This document shows, piece by piece, positions 36,121 to 49,884 of a stretch of DNA of 64,000 nucleotides; position 1 is the stretch's first letter; every line of letters begins with the position of its first letter. The position numbers and the translations under genes were made by a program. This stretch comes from Limonium bicolor (taxonomy: Eukaryota; Streptophyta; Magnoliopsida; Caryophyllales; Plumbaginaceae). The DNA is taken from the NCBI GenBank assembly GCA_023374045.1, contig CM041778.1, forward strand, positions 400,642,438 through 400,706,437, read 5' to 3'. The notes beneath the pieces were generated by a model. It saw only the letters and a list, made by a program, of their open reading frames with translations, did no database searches and had not been told where the DNA came from.

Positions 36121-38545
36121 CTACACTGGCAATAGATATCAATTATGTGAACCTTAACATAAAAAACTTCATTAACAACCCGTAACTTCCTCCTACAAAA
36201 GTTATTCTTCTAGATTAAGACTAAATAATAATAATTTCAAATCAATAATAAATAATTTCATATCATTAAAACCAACACTTTCCATTGATTTGAAATTCTC
36301 TAAAAAAACTACGAAAAAACATCTAAACAAACTAAACAAAAATATCAGAAGCATGTATCTTCATTCTTCCACGGAGCACTTCTCTCCAAAATTCGGATGC
36401 ACTTTTCATCTTCTTTGTGTGCAATTTTGGTGCACATTTCACCAATAATCTTTCAGAGGAGCACATCTCTCCTTACTTCTAAAACATTTTTTCTTCTCCG
36501 AACTAAGCCATCTCAGTTTCTTTATTACTCGTCAGAGTAGTTGATGAATTTGTCCGCAGAGGAGTACGCTTTAAATCGGTTTCCACGACTTCCCACAAAT
36601 TGAAAGCATGTAGATATGACTCCATTCGAATGGTCCATGAATGATAAATCTTGCCACTAAAAAACTGAAGTAAGAATATTGAAATTTGATGTCATCACTC
36701 AAACTCAAAAACTTTTTTTTATGCTTTTTTTTTGTTCCATCAACAAAACCTAAGACAAATTATAACTTAAAATTTACGACAATAAAGAGAAGCATATATA
36801 TGACAAAACTTTTTTTTTGGACCTTAGTAATCATAAAGAAATCTGCATTGATTTCTTCCCTCTATCTCGCTCCTGATACCATGATGAAAATATAAGAATG
36901 TGGAGAAATGGGTGAAGGAAGAATAATACATGACTCTTGCATTATAATTCTGATAGGAATACAATCCTTCTATAGGTTAATGAAAACCAAACTAGCTATC
37001 AAAAAATATCTTAACAACCCGTAACTTCCTCCTACAAAAGTTATTCTTCTAGATTAAGACCAAATAATAAATAATTTCAAATCAATAATAAATAATTTCA
37101 AATCATTAAAACCAACACTTTCCCTTGCTTTGAAATTTTCTAAAAGAAACTAAGAAAAAACATCTTAACAAAATAAAAAAAATATCTGAAGCACGTCTCT
37201 TCATCTTCCACAGCTCCACCACTCTCCAAAATCCGGATGCACTTCTCATCTTCTTCGTCTGCAATTATGGTTCACATCTCACCAATAATCTTTCAGAGGA
37301 GCACATCTCTCCTTACTTCTAAAACATGTTTTCTTCTATGAACTAAGCCATCTCAGTTTCTTTATTACTCGTCAGAGTATTTGATGAATTTGTCCGCAGA
37401 GGAGTACGCTTAAAATCGGTTTCCACGAGTTCCCACAAATTGAAAGCATGTAGATATGACTCCATTCGAATGGTCCATGAATGATAAATCTTGCCACTAA
37501 AAAACTGAAGAAAGAATATTGAAATTTGATGTCATCACTTAAACCCAAAAACTTTTTTTTATGCTTTTTTTTTTGTTCCATCAACAAAACCTAAGACAAA
37601 TTATAACTTAAAATTTACGACAATAAAGAGAAGCATATATATGACAAATCTTTTTTTTTTGGACCTTAGTAATCATAAAGAAATCTGCATTGATTTCTTT
37701 CCTCTATCTCGCTCCTGATACCATGATGAAAATATAAGAATGTGGAGAAATGGGTGAAGGAAGAATAATACGTGACTCTTGCATTATAATTCTGATAAGA
37801 ATACAATCCTTCTATAGGTAAATGAAAACCAAACTAGCTATCAAAAAATATCTTAACAACCCGTAACTTCCTCCTACAAAAGTTATTCTTCTAGATTAAG
37901 ACCAAATAATAAATAATTTCAAATCAAATAAATAATTTCAAATCATTAAAACCAACACTTTCCCTTGATTTGAAATTCCCTAAAAGAAACTAAAAAAAAC
38001 ATCTTAACAAAATAAACAAAAATATCTGAAGCACGTCTCTTCAATCTTCCACGAAGCACTTCTCTCCAAAATCCGGATGCACTTCTCATCTTCTTCGTCT
38101 GCAATTATGGTTCACATCTCACCAATAATCTTTCAGAGGAGCACATCTCTCCTTACTTCTAAAACATGTTTTCTTCTACGAACTAAGCCATCTCAGTTTC
38201 TTTGTTACTCGTCTGAGTAGTTGATGAATTTGTCCGCAGAGGAGTACGCTTAAAATAGGTTTCCACGACTTCTCACAAATTGAAAGCTCGTAGATATGAA
38301 TCCATTCGAATAGTCCATGAATGATAATTTTTGCCACTAAAAAACTGGAATAGGAAATTCTGAAATTTGATGTCATCACTCAAACTCAACAACCTTTTTT
38401 TATGCTTTTTTTTGTTCACTCAACAAAACCGAAGACAAATTATGACTAAAAATTTACGACAATAAAGAGAAGTATATGTATGACAAAACTTTTTTTTTGA
38501 CCTCAGTAATCAGAAAGAAATCTACATTTATTTCTTCCCTCTATA
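36121..38545 (-). mobile_element. TRIM-like copia concatemer, unit 2
   Basis: The layout is as in unit 1, with full LTRs at 36882-37117 and 37724-37957. In the Gag-like minus-strand frame the interior reads GKIYHSWTIRMESYLHAFNL and then WE-VVETD, the conserved N-terminal pattern of copia Gag (UBN2 type). It soon ends at a stop (ETEMA then TAG). The 67-71 codon minus-strand frames found here are the same stretch read in a different frame. Confidence 0.85.
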
Positions 38546-38667
38546 TACCTCTGAATATTGTCGATGAAACCAGAATTGTGTATAGTATCAGTAACATGGA
38601 AGAGATTCAAAGGATCTAAGAGGTTACACAATATAAATAATGAAATCATTACATAGAAAGCATCACC

Positions 38668-39876
38668 CTAAAGCGTTTGGTAAAGATGTTGAATGCCTAA
38701 TACAGAGACTTTTTTCAAAAGGCGGAAGCATCATCATACGACTACAATATAGAATAGGAACACAACTCAAGAGTTACATATAAGCACAATTTACTATGTA
38801 ATAAAATGTTTTAAAAGATTAACATCACCAACCATGATGTTTTGGTAAACTCAGTGCTACCATCAGCGAGCGATTCTCTTATCCCAGCATATGTCATATA
38901 AGGGCCAACATCATTTGCTGTGAACAGTGCACATAATTGACTTCTTAAATGTCGACACTTTTAGCAGCAAAAAAAAACAAAAGGAAAAAAAATCAAAAAC
39001 GATATATAGACACATTTATTCATATATGAACTAATTGACATAAATATATACACCACTTTGTAAATCAGCTGGATAGCATTATTCTGTAAAGTGTCTTGAT
39101 TTAAGAGCTTTCTTTTGTCCACCACGTAAACGAAGATGCTTCAAATATTAGGATAGTATTTATTTTCCATATCCCTCAAGAATTTTAGAATTTTGTAATC
39201 TAATGGCATTCCATTAAAACGAAGCTTGTAGCTGTGTCGCAGCCGCACTGCAATCTTCAATAACTTCACGTTCATGAAATAAACGTCACCCCACCTCTGA
39301 CACGTACATTTCAAATCTAAAATTCAAGAATTAGGAGTACACTTCTACCATTTCGAAGAAAATAACAAACTACAAAGAATATTGAAAACTAGTAAACTAA
39401 ACACCAAAAGCTTACAAGCAGGGGCGGAGCCAAAAATAAAAATTAAGGGGGCATATGTAAAATTACAAATAATTAGGGGGATTTTGTGAAACTTTTCTTA
39501 ATTTTTTATTTCATTATAATTTTATGTAATTTAGTAAAGTTGGGGGTCTTTTGCTCCCTCCATCCCCACTAGCCCCGCCCCTGCTTACAAGGACGATCTA
39601 TGTCTTGCTCATGCAGCCGCTCCACTCGGCCATCTGTTACACTTCTTATAGTTGTAGACTTTCCCGATTTAGGAAGTCCAATTAGTATAACTACACAGGC
39701 TTCAGGGAAAGCATCCATTATCAAAGGTTGACTCTAAAAGTAAAAACAAACACAATAAAATGAATAACCTGAAACAAAATTAACAGGCAGTATAGGGTAA
39801 CGATAAATAAACTTACACGATAGGAAATTGCCTCTCCCTTGGGTGTCTCATGCTCATTTCTCCCAAGATCACCCAT
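38668..39876 (-). pseudogene. P-loop NTPase-like pseudogene, copy 3
   Basis: This is a near-identical copy of 34912-36120 with the same exons, splice sites, Walker A motif, exon 3 TGA and MITE (39419-39583). It shows no independent repair or decay worth noting. Confidence 0.65.
39419..39583. mobile_element. hAT-type MITE, unit 3 copy
   Basis: This is identical in position and structure to the unit 2 copy, with CTTACAAG on both sides. It was copied with the unit and did not insert independently. Confidence 0.9.
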
Positions 39877-42286
39877 CTACACTGGCAATAGATATCAATT
39901 ATGTGAACCTTAAAATAAAAAACTTCATTAACAACCCGTAACTTCCTCCTACAAAAGTTATTCTTCTAGATTAAGACTAAATAATAATAATTTCAAATCA
40001 ATATAAATAATTTCATATCATTAAAACCAACACTTTCCATTGATTTGAAATTCTCTAAAAAAACTACGAAAAAACATCTAAACAAACTAAACAAAAATAT
40101 CAGAAGCATGTATCTTCATTCTTCCACGGAGCACTTCTCTCCAAAATTCGGATGCACTTTTCATCTTTGTGTGCAATTTTGGTGCACATTTCACCAATAA
40201 TCTTTCAGAGGAGCACATCTCTCCTTACTTCTAAAACATTTTTCTTCTCCGAATAAGCCATCTCAGTTTTTTATTACTCGTCAGAGTAGTTGATGAATTT
40301 GTCCGCAGAGGAGTACGCTTTAAATCGGTTTCCACGACTTCCCACAAATTGAAAGCATGTAGATATGACTCCATTCGAATGGTCCATGAATGATAAATCT
40401 TGCCACTAAAAAACTGAAGTAAGAATATTGAAATTTGATGTCATCACTCAAACTCAAAAACTTTTTTTTATGCTTTTTTTTGTTCCATCAACAAAACCTA
40501 AGACAAATTATAACTTAAAATTTACGACAATAAAGAGAAGCATATATATGACAAAACTTTTTTTTTGGACCTTAGTAATCATAAAGAAATCTGCATTGAT
40601 TTCTTCCCTCTATCTCGCTCCTGATACCATGATGAAAATATAAGAATGTGGAGAAATGGGTGAAGGAAGAATAATACATGACTCTTGCATTATAATTCTG
40701 ATAGGAATACAATCCTTCTATAGGTTAATGAAAACCAAACTAGCTATCAAAAAATATCTTAACAACCCGTAACTTCCTCCTACAAAAGTTATTCTTCTAG
40801 ATTAAGACCAAATAATAAATAATTTCAAATCAATAATAAATAATTTCAAATCATTAAAACCAACACTTTCCCTTGATTTGAAATTTTCTAAAAGAAACTA
40901 AGAAAAAACATCTTAACAAAATAAACAAAAATATCTGAAGCACGTCTCTTCAATCTTCCACGGAGCACTTCTCTCCAAAATCCGGATGCACTTCTCATCT
41001 CTTCGTCTGCAATTATGGTTCACATCTCACCAATAATCTTTCAGAGGAGCACATCTCTCCTTACTTCTAAAACATGTTTTCTTCTATGAACTAAGCCATC
41101 TCAGTTTCTTTATTACTCGTCAGAGTATTTGATGAATTTGTCCGCAGAGGAGTACGCTTAAAATCGGTTTCCACGAGTTCCCACAAATTGAAAGCATGTA
41201 GATATGACTCCATTCGAATGGTCCATGAATGATAAATCTTGCCACTAAAAAACTGAAGAAAGAATATTGAAATTTGATGTCATCACTCAAACCCAAAAAC
41301 TTTTTTTTATGCTTTTTTTTTGTTCCATCAACAAAACCTAAGACAAATTATAACTTAAAATTTACGACAATAAAGAGAAGCATATATATGAAAAATCTTT
41401 TTTTTTTGGACCTTAGTAATCATAAAGAAATCTGCATTGATTTCTTCCCTCTATCTCGCCTGATACCATGATGAAAATATAAGAATGTGGAGAAATGGGT
41501 GAAGGAAGAATAATACGTGACTCTTGCATTATAATTCTGATAGAATACAATCCTTCTATAGGTTAATGAAAACCAAACTAGCTATCAAAAAATATCTTAA
41601 CAACCCGTAACTTCCTCCTACAAAAGTTATTCTTCTAGATTAAGACCAAATAATAAATAATTTCAAATCAATAATAAATAATTTCAAATCATTAAAACCA
41701 ACACTTTCCCTTGATTTGAAATTCCCTAAAAGAAACTAAGAAAAAAACATCTTAACAAAATAACAAAAAATATCGAAGCACGTCTCTTCAATCTTCCACG
41801 AAGCACTTCTCTCCAAAATCCGGATGCACTTCTCATCTTCTTCGTCTGCAATTATGGTTCACATCTCACCAATAATCTTTCGAGGAGCATCTCTCCTTAC
41901 TTCTAAACATGTTTTCTTCTACGAACTAAGCCATCTCAGTTTCTTTGTTACTCGTCTGAGTAGTTGATGAATTTGTCCGCAGAGGAGTACGCTTAAAATA
42001 GGTTTCCACGACTTCTCACAAATTGAAAGCTCGTAGATATGAATCCATTCGAATAGTCCATGAATGATAATTTTTGCCACTAAAAAACTGGAATAGGAAA
42101 TTCTGAAATTTGATGTCATCACTCAAACTCAACAACCTTTTTTATGCTTTTTTTTGTTCACTCAACAAAACCGAAGACAAATTATGACTAAAAATTTACG
42201 ACAATAAAGAGAAGTATATGTATGACAAAACTTTTTTTTGACCTCAGTAATCAGAAAGAAATCTACATTTATTTCTTCCCTCTATA
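39877..42286 (-). mobile_element. TRIM-like copia concatemer, unit 3
   Basis: Full LTRs lie at 40630-40865 and 41469-41703, with partial LTR and truncated interior at the two edges as in the other units. Confidence 0.85.
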
Positions 42287-42406
42287 TACCTCTGAATATT
42301 GTCGATGAAACCAGAATTGTGTATAGTATCAGTAACATGGAAGAGATTCAAAGGATCTAAGATTACACAATATAAATAATGAAATCATTACATAGAAAGC
42401 ATCACC

Positions 42407-43600
42407 CTAAAGCGTTTGGTAAAGATGTTGAATGCCTAATACAGAGACTTTTTTCAAAAGGCGGAAGCATTCATCATACGACTACAATATAGAATAGGAA
42501 CACAACTCAAGAGTTACATTAAGCACAATTTACTATGTAATAAAATGTTTTAAAAGATTAACATCACCAACCATGATGTTTTGGTAAACTCAGTGCTACC
42601 ATCAGCGAGCGATTCTTATCCCAGCATATGTCTATAAGGGCCAACATCATTTGCTGTGAACAGTGCACATAATTGACTTCTTAAATGTCGACACTTTAGC
42701 AGCAAAAAAACAAAAGGAAAAAAAAATCAAAAACGATATATAGACACATTTATTCATATATGAACTAATTGACATAAATATATACACCACTTTGTAAATC
42801 AGCTGGAAAGCATTATTCTGTAAAGTGTCTTGATTTAAGAGCTTTCTTTTGTCCACCACGTAAACGAAGATGCTTCAAATATTAGGATAGTATTATTTTC
42901 CATATCCTCAAGAATTTTAGAATTTGTAATCTAATGGCATTCCATTAAAACGAAGCTTGTAGCTGTGTCGCAGCCGCACTGCAATCTTCAATAACTTCAC
43001 GTTCATGAAATAAACGTCACCCCACCTCTGACACGTACATTTCAAATCTAAAATTCAAGAATTAGGAGTACACTTCTACCATTTCGAAGGAAAATAACAA
43101 ACTACAAAGAATATTGAAAACTAGTAACTAAACACCAAAAGCTTACAAGCAGGGGCGGAGCCAAAAATAAAAATTAAGGGGGCATATGAAAATTACAAAT
43201 AATTAGGGGGATTTGTGAAACTTTTCTTAATTTTTTATTTCATTATATTTATGTAATTTAGTAAAGTTGGGGGTCTTTTGCTCCCTCCATCCCCACTAGC
43301 CCCGCCCCTGCTTACAAGGACGATCTATGTCTTGCTCATGCAGCCGCTCCACTCGGCCATCTGTTACACTTCTTATAGTTGTAGACTTTCCCGATTTAGG
43401 AAGTCCAATTAGTATAACTACACAGGCTTCAGGGAAAGCATCCATTATCAAAGGTTGACTCTAAAAGTAAAAACAAACACAATAAAATGAACCTGAAACA
43501 AAATTAACAGGCAGTATAGGGTAACGATAAATAAACTTACACGATAGGAAATTGCCTCTCCCTTGGGTGTCTCATGCTCATTTCTCCCAAGATCACCCAT
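42407..43600 (-). pseudogene. P-loop NTPase-like pseudogene, copy 4
   Basis: The structure is the same as copy 2, but this unit has many single-base losses (for example near 42895, 42920, 43190 and 43245). Some fall in exon 3 and break its frame further. The losses look random and may be assembly errors. Confidence 0.6.
43150..43310. mobile_element. hAT-type MITE, unit 4 copy
   Basis: This is the same element as in unit 2, shortened to 161 bp by small deletions, with intact CTTACAAG flanks. Confidence 0.9.
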
Positions 43601-46002
43601 CTACACTGGCAATAGATATCAATTATGTGAACCTTAAATAAAAAACTTCATTAACAACCCGTAACTTCCTCCTACAAAAGTTATTCTTCTAGATTAAGAC
43701 TAAATAATAATAATTTCAAATCAATAATAAATAATTTCATATCATTAAAACCAACACTTTCCATTGATTTGAAATTCTCTAAAAAAACTACGAAAAAACA
43801 TCTAAACAAACTAAACAAAAATATCAGAAGCATGTATCTTCATTCTTCCACGGAGCACTCTCTCCAAAATTCGGATGCACTTTTCATCTTTTTGTGTGCA
43901 ATTTTGGTGCACATTCACCAATAATCTTTCAGAGGAGCACATCTCTCCTTACTTCTAAAACATTTTTTCTTCTCCGAAATAAGCCATCTCAGTTTCTTTA
44001 TTACTCGTCAGAGTAGTTGATGAATTTGTCGCAGAGGAGTACGCTTTAAATCGGTTTCCACGACTTCCCACAAATTGAAAGCATGTAGATGACTCCATTC
44101 GAATGTCCATGAATGAAATCTTGCCACTAAAAAACTGAAGTAAGAATATTGGAAATTTGATGTCATCACTCAAACTCAAAAACTTTTTTTATGCTTTTTT
44201 TTTGTTCCATCAACAAACCTAGACAAATATAACTTAAAATTTACGACAATAAGAGAAGCATATATATGACAAAACTTTTTTTTGGACCTAGTAATCATAA
44301 AGAAATCTGCATTGATTTCTTCCCTATCTCTCGCTCTGATACCATGATGAAAATATAAGAATGTGGAGAAATGGGTGAAGGAAGAATAATACATGACTCT
44401 TGCATTATAATTCTGATAGGAATACAATCCTTCTATAGGTTAATGAAAACCAAACTAGCTATCAAAAAATATCTTAACAACCCGTAACTTCCTCCTACAA
44501 AAGTTATTCTCTAGATTAAGACCAAATAATAAATAATTTCAAATCAATAATAAATAATTTCAAATCATTAAAACCAACACTTTCCCTTGATTTGAAATTT
44601 TCTAAAAGAAACTAAGAAAAAACATCTTAACAAAATAAACAAAAATATCTGAAGCACGTCTCTTCAATCTTCCACGGAGCACTTCTCTCCAAAATCCGGA
44701 TGCACTTCTCATCTTCTTCGTCTGCAATTATGGTTCACATCTCACCAATAATCTTTCAGAGGAGCACATCTCTCCTTACTTCTAAAACATGTTTTCTTCT
44801 ATGAACTAAGCCATCTCAGTTTCTTTATTACTCGTCAGAGTATTTGATGAATTTGTCCGCAGAGGAGTACGTTAAATCGGTTTCCACGAGTTCCCACAAA
44901 TTGAAAGCATGTAGATATGACTCCATTCGAATGGTCCATGAATGATAAATCTTGCCACTAAAAAACTGAAGAAAGAATATTGAAATTTGATGTCATCACT
45001 CAAACCCAAAAACTTTTTTTTTATGCTTTTTTTTTTGTTCCATCAACAAAACCTAAGACAAATTATAACTTAAAATTTACGAATAAAGAGAAGCATATAT
45101 ATGACAAATTTTTTTTTGGACCTTAGTAATCATAAAGAAATCTGCATTGATTTCTTCCCCTCTATCTCGCTCCTGATACCATGATGAAAATATAAGAATG
45201 TGGAGAAATGGGTGAAGGAAGAATAATACGTGACTCTTGCATTATAATTCTGATAGGAATACAATCCTTCTATAGGTTAATGAAAACCAAACTAGCTATC
45301 AAAAAATATCTTAACAACCCGTAACTTCCTCCTACAAAGTTATTCTTCTAGATTAAGACCAATAATAAAAATTTCAAATCAATAATAAATAATTTCAAAT
45401 CATTAAAACCAACACTTTCCCTTGATTTGAAATTCCCTAAAAGAAACTAAGAAAAACATCTTAACAAATAAACAAAAATATCTGAAGCACGTCTCTTCAA
45501 TCTTCCACGAAAGCACTTCTCCAAAATCCGGATGCACTTCTCATCTTCTTCGTCTGCAATTATGGTTCACATCTCACCAATAATCTTTCAGAGGAGCACA
45601 TCTCTCCTTACTTCTAAAACATGTTTTCTTCTACGAACTAAGCCATCTCAGTTTCTTTGTTACTCGTCTGAGTAGTTGATGAATTTGTCCGCAGAGGAGT
45701 ACGCTTAAAATAGGTTTCCACGACTTCTCACAAATTGAAAGCTCGTAGATATGAATCCATTCGAATAGTCCATGAATGATAATTTTTGCCACTAAAAAAC
45801 TGGAATAGGAAATTCTGAAATTTGATGTCATCACTCAAACTCAACAACCTTTTTTTATGCTTTTTTTTTGTTCACTCAACAAAACCGAAGACAAATTATG
45901 ACTAAAAATTTACGACAATAAAGAGAAGTATATGTATGACAAAACTTTTTTTTTTGACCTCAGTAATCAGAAAGAAATCTACATTTATTTCTTCCCTCTA
46001 TA
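43601..46002 (-). mobile_element. TRIM-like copia concatemer, unit 4
   Basis: Full LTRs lie at 44345-44579 and 45182-45414. Here the Gag-like fragment (about 43955-44120) is in a longer open frame because of nearby indels. Confidence 0.85.
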
Positions 46003-46124
46003 TACCTCTGAATATTGTCGATGAAACCAGAATTGTGTATAGTATCAGTAACATGGAAGAGATTCAAAGGATCTAAGATCTTACACAATATAAATAATGA
46101 AATCATTACATAGAAAGCATCACC

Positions 46125-47333
46125 CTAAAGCGTTTGGTAAAGATGTTGAATGCCTAATACAGAGACTTTTTTCAAAAGGCGGAAGCATTCATCATACGAC
46201 TACAATATAGAATAGGAACACAACTCAAGAGTTACATATAAGCACAATTTACTATGTAATAAAATGTTTTAAAAGATTAACATCACCAACCATGATGTTT
46301 TGGTAAACTCAGTGCTACCATCAGCGAGCGATTCTCTTATCCCAGCATATGTCATATAAGGGCCAACATCATTTGCTGTGAACAGTGCACATAATTGACT
46401 TCTTAAATGTCGACACTTTTAGCAGCAAAAAAAAAAACAAAAGGAAAAATCAAAAACGATATATAGACACATTTATTCATATATGAACTAATTGACATAA
46501 ATATATACACCACTTTGTAAATCAGCTGGAAAGCATTATTCTGTAAAGTGTCTTGATTTAAGAGCTTTCTTTTGTCCACCACGTAAACGAAGATGCTTCA
46601 AATATTAGGATAGTATTTATTTTCCATATCCCTCAAGAATTTTAGAATTTTGTAATCTAATGGCATTCCATTAAAACGAAGCTTGTAGCTGTGTCGCAGC
46701 CGCACTGCAATCTTCAATAACTTCACGTTCATGAAATAAACGTCACCCCACCTCTGACACGTACATTTCAAATCTAAAATTCAAGAATTAGGAGTACACT
46801 TCTACCATTTCGAAGGAAAATAACAAACTACAAAGAATATTGAAAACTAGTAAACTAAACACCAAAAGCTTACAAGCAGGGGCGGAGCCAAAAATAAAAA
46901 TTAAGGGGGCATATGTAAAATTACAAATAATTAGGGGGATTTTGTGAAACTTTTCTTAATTTTTTATTTCATTATAATTTTATGTAATTTAGTAAAGTTG
47001 GGGGTCTTTTGCTCCCTCCATCCCCACTAGCCCCGCCCCTGCTTACAAGGACGATCTATGTCTTGCTCATGCAGCCGCTCCACTCGGCCATCTGTTACAC
47101 TTCTTATAGTTGTAGACTTTCCCGATTTAGGAAGTCCAATTAGTATAACTACACAGGCTTCAGGGAAAGCATCCATTATCAAAGGTTGACTCTAAAAGTA
47201 AAAACAAACACAATAAAATGAATAACCTGAACAAAATTAACAGGCAGTATAGGGTAACGATAAATAAACTTACACGATAGGAAATTGCCTCTCCCTTGGG
47301 TGTCTCATGCTCATTTCTCCCAAGATCACCCAT
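46125..47333 (-). pseudogene. P-loop NTPase-like pseudogene, copy 5
   Basis: This copy has the same exon layout, Walker A exon and TGA as copy 2. The exon 3 end reads NNAFQLIYK (AAAGCATT in plus), as in copies 4 and 6, where copies 2 and 3 have a variant base. Confidence 0.65.
46877..47041. mobile_element. hAT-type MITE, unit 5 copy
   Basis: This has the same structure and CTTACAAG duplication as the unit 2 copy. Confidence 0.9.
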
Positions 47334-49762
47334 CTACACTGGCAATAGATATCAATTATGTGAACCTTAAAATAAAAAACTTCATTAACAACCCGTAACT
47401 TCCTCCTACAAAGTTATTCTTCTAGATTAAGACTAAATACTAATAATTTCAAATCAATAATAAATAATTTCATATCATTAAAACCAACACTTTCCATTGA
47501 TTTGAAATTCTCTAAAAAAACTACGAAAAACATCTAAACAAACTAAACAAAAATATCAGAAGCATGTATCTTCATTCTTCCACGGAGCACTTCTCTCCAA
47601 AATTCGGATGCACTTTTCATCTTCTTTGTGTGCAATTTTGGTGCACATTTCACCAATAATCTTTCAGAGGAGCACATCTCTCCTTACTTCTAAAACATTT
47701 TTTCTTCTCCGAAATAAGCCATCTCAGTTTCTTTATTACTCGTCAGAGTAGTTGATGAATTTGTCCGCAGAGGAGTACGCTTTAAATCGGTTTCCACGAC
47801 TTCCCACAAATTGAAAGCATGTAGATATGACTCCATTCGAATGGTCCATGAATGATAAATCTTGCCACTAAAAAACTGAAGTAAGAATATTGAAATTTGA
47901 TGTCATCACTCAAACTCAAAAACTTTTTTTTATGCTTTTTTTTTGTTCCATCAACAAAACCTAAGACAAATTATAACTTAAAATTTACGACAATAAAGAG
48001 AAGCATATATATGACAAAACTTTTTTTTTGGACCTTAGTAATCATAAAGAAATCTGCATTGATTTCTTCCCTCTATCTCGCTCCTGATACCATGATGAAA
48101 ATATAAGAATGTGGAGAAATGGGTGAAGGAAGAATAATACATGACTCTTGCATTATAATTCTGATAGGAATACAATCCTTCTATAGGTTAATGAAAACCA
48201 AACTAGCTATCAAAAAATATCTTAACAACCCGTAACTTCCTCCTACAAAAGTTATTCTTCTAGATTAAGACCAAATAATAAATAATTTCAAATCAATAAT
48301 AAATAATTTCAAATCATTAAAACCAACACTTTCCCTTGATTTGAAATTTTCTAAAAGAAACTAAGAAAAAACATCTTAACAAAATAAACAAAAATATCTG
48401 AAGCACGTCTCTTCAATCTTCCACGGAGCACTTCTCTCCAAAATCCGGATGCACTTCTCATCTTCTTCGTCTGCAATTATGGTTCACATCTCACCAATAA
48501 TCTTTCAGAGGAGCACATCTCTCCTTACTTCTAAAACATGTTTTCTTCTATGAACTAAGCCATCTCAGTTTCTTTATTACTCGTCAGAGTATTTGATGAA
48601 TTTGTCCGCAGAGGAGTACGCTTAAAATCGGTTTCCACGAGTTCCCACAAATTGAAAGCATGTAGATATGACTCCATTCGAATGGTCCATGAATGATAAA
48701 TCTTGCCACTAAAAAACTGAAGAAAGAATATTGAAATTTGATGTCATCACTCAAACCCAAAAACTTTTTTTTATGCTTTTTTTTTGTTCCATCAACAAAA
48801 CCTAAGACAAATTATAACTTAAAATTTACGACAATAAAGAGAAGCATATATATGACAAATCTTTTTTTTTTGGACCTTAGTAATCATAAAGAAATCTGCA
48901 TTGATTTCTTCCCTCTATCTCGCTCCTGATACCATGATGAAAATATAAGAATGTGGAGAAATGGGTGAAGGAAGAATAATACGTGACTCTTGCATTATAA
49001 TTCTGATAGGAATACAATCCTTCTATAGGTTAATGAAAACCAAACTAGCTATCAAAAAATATCTTAACAACCCGTAACTTCCTCCTACAAAAGTTATTCT
49101 TCTAGATTAAGACCAAATAATAAATAATTTCAAATCAATAATAAATAATTTCAAATCATTAAAACCAACACTTTCCCTTGATTTGAAATTCCCTAAAAGA
49201 AACTAAGAAAAAACATCTTAACAAAATAAACAAAAATATCTGAAGCACGTCTCTTCAATCTTCCACGAAGCACTTCTCTCCAAAATCCGGATGCACTTCT
49301 CATCTTCTTCGTCTGCAATTATGGTTCACATCTCACCAATAATCTTTCAGAGGAGCACATCTCTCCTTACTTCTAAAACATGTTTTCTTCTACGAACTAA
49401 GCCATCTCAGTTTCTTTGTTACTCGTCTGAGTAGTTGATGAATTTGTCCGCAGAGGAGTACGCTTAAAATAGGTTTCCACGACTTCTCACAAATTGAAAG
49501 CTCGTAGATATGAATCCATTCGAATAGTCCATGAATGATAATTTTTGCCACTAAAAAACTGGAATAGGAAATTCTGAAATTTGATGTCATCACTCAAACT
49601 CAACAACCTTTTTTTATGCTTTTTTTTTTGTTCACTCAACAAAACCGAAGACAAATTATGACTAAAAATTTACGACAGTAAAGAGAAGTATATGTATGAC
49701 AAAACTTTTTTTTTTTACCTCAGTAATCAGAAAGAAATCTACATTTATTTCTTCCCTCTATA
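47334..49762 (-). mobile_element. TRIM-like copia concatemer, unit 5
   Basis: Full LTRs lie at 48093-48328 and 48935-49170. They are nearly identical to those of unit 3. Confidence 0.85.
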
Positions 49763-49884
49763 TACCTCTGAACATTGTCGATGAAACCAGAATTGTGTAT
49801 AGTATCAGTAACATGGAAGAGATTCAAAGGATCTAAGATCTTACACAATATAAATAATGAAATCATTACATAGAAAGCATCACC

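Noticed and set aside
37372..37587. 67-71 codon frames repeated throughout the array (both strands) as a candidate small-protein family
   Set aside because: They are one stretch of a TRIM interior read in several frames. The coherent frame is a copia Gag fragment, and the listed frames are shifted.
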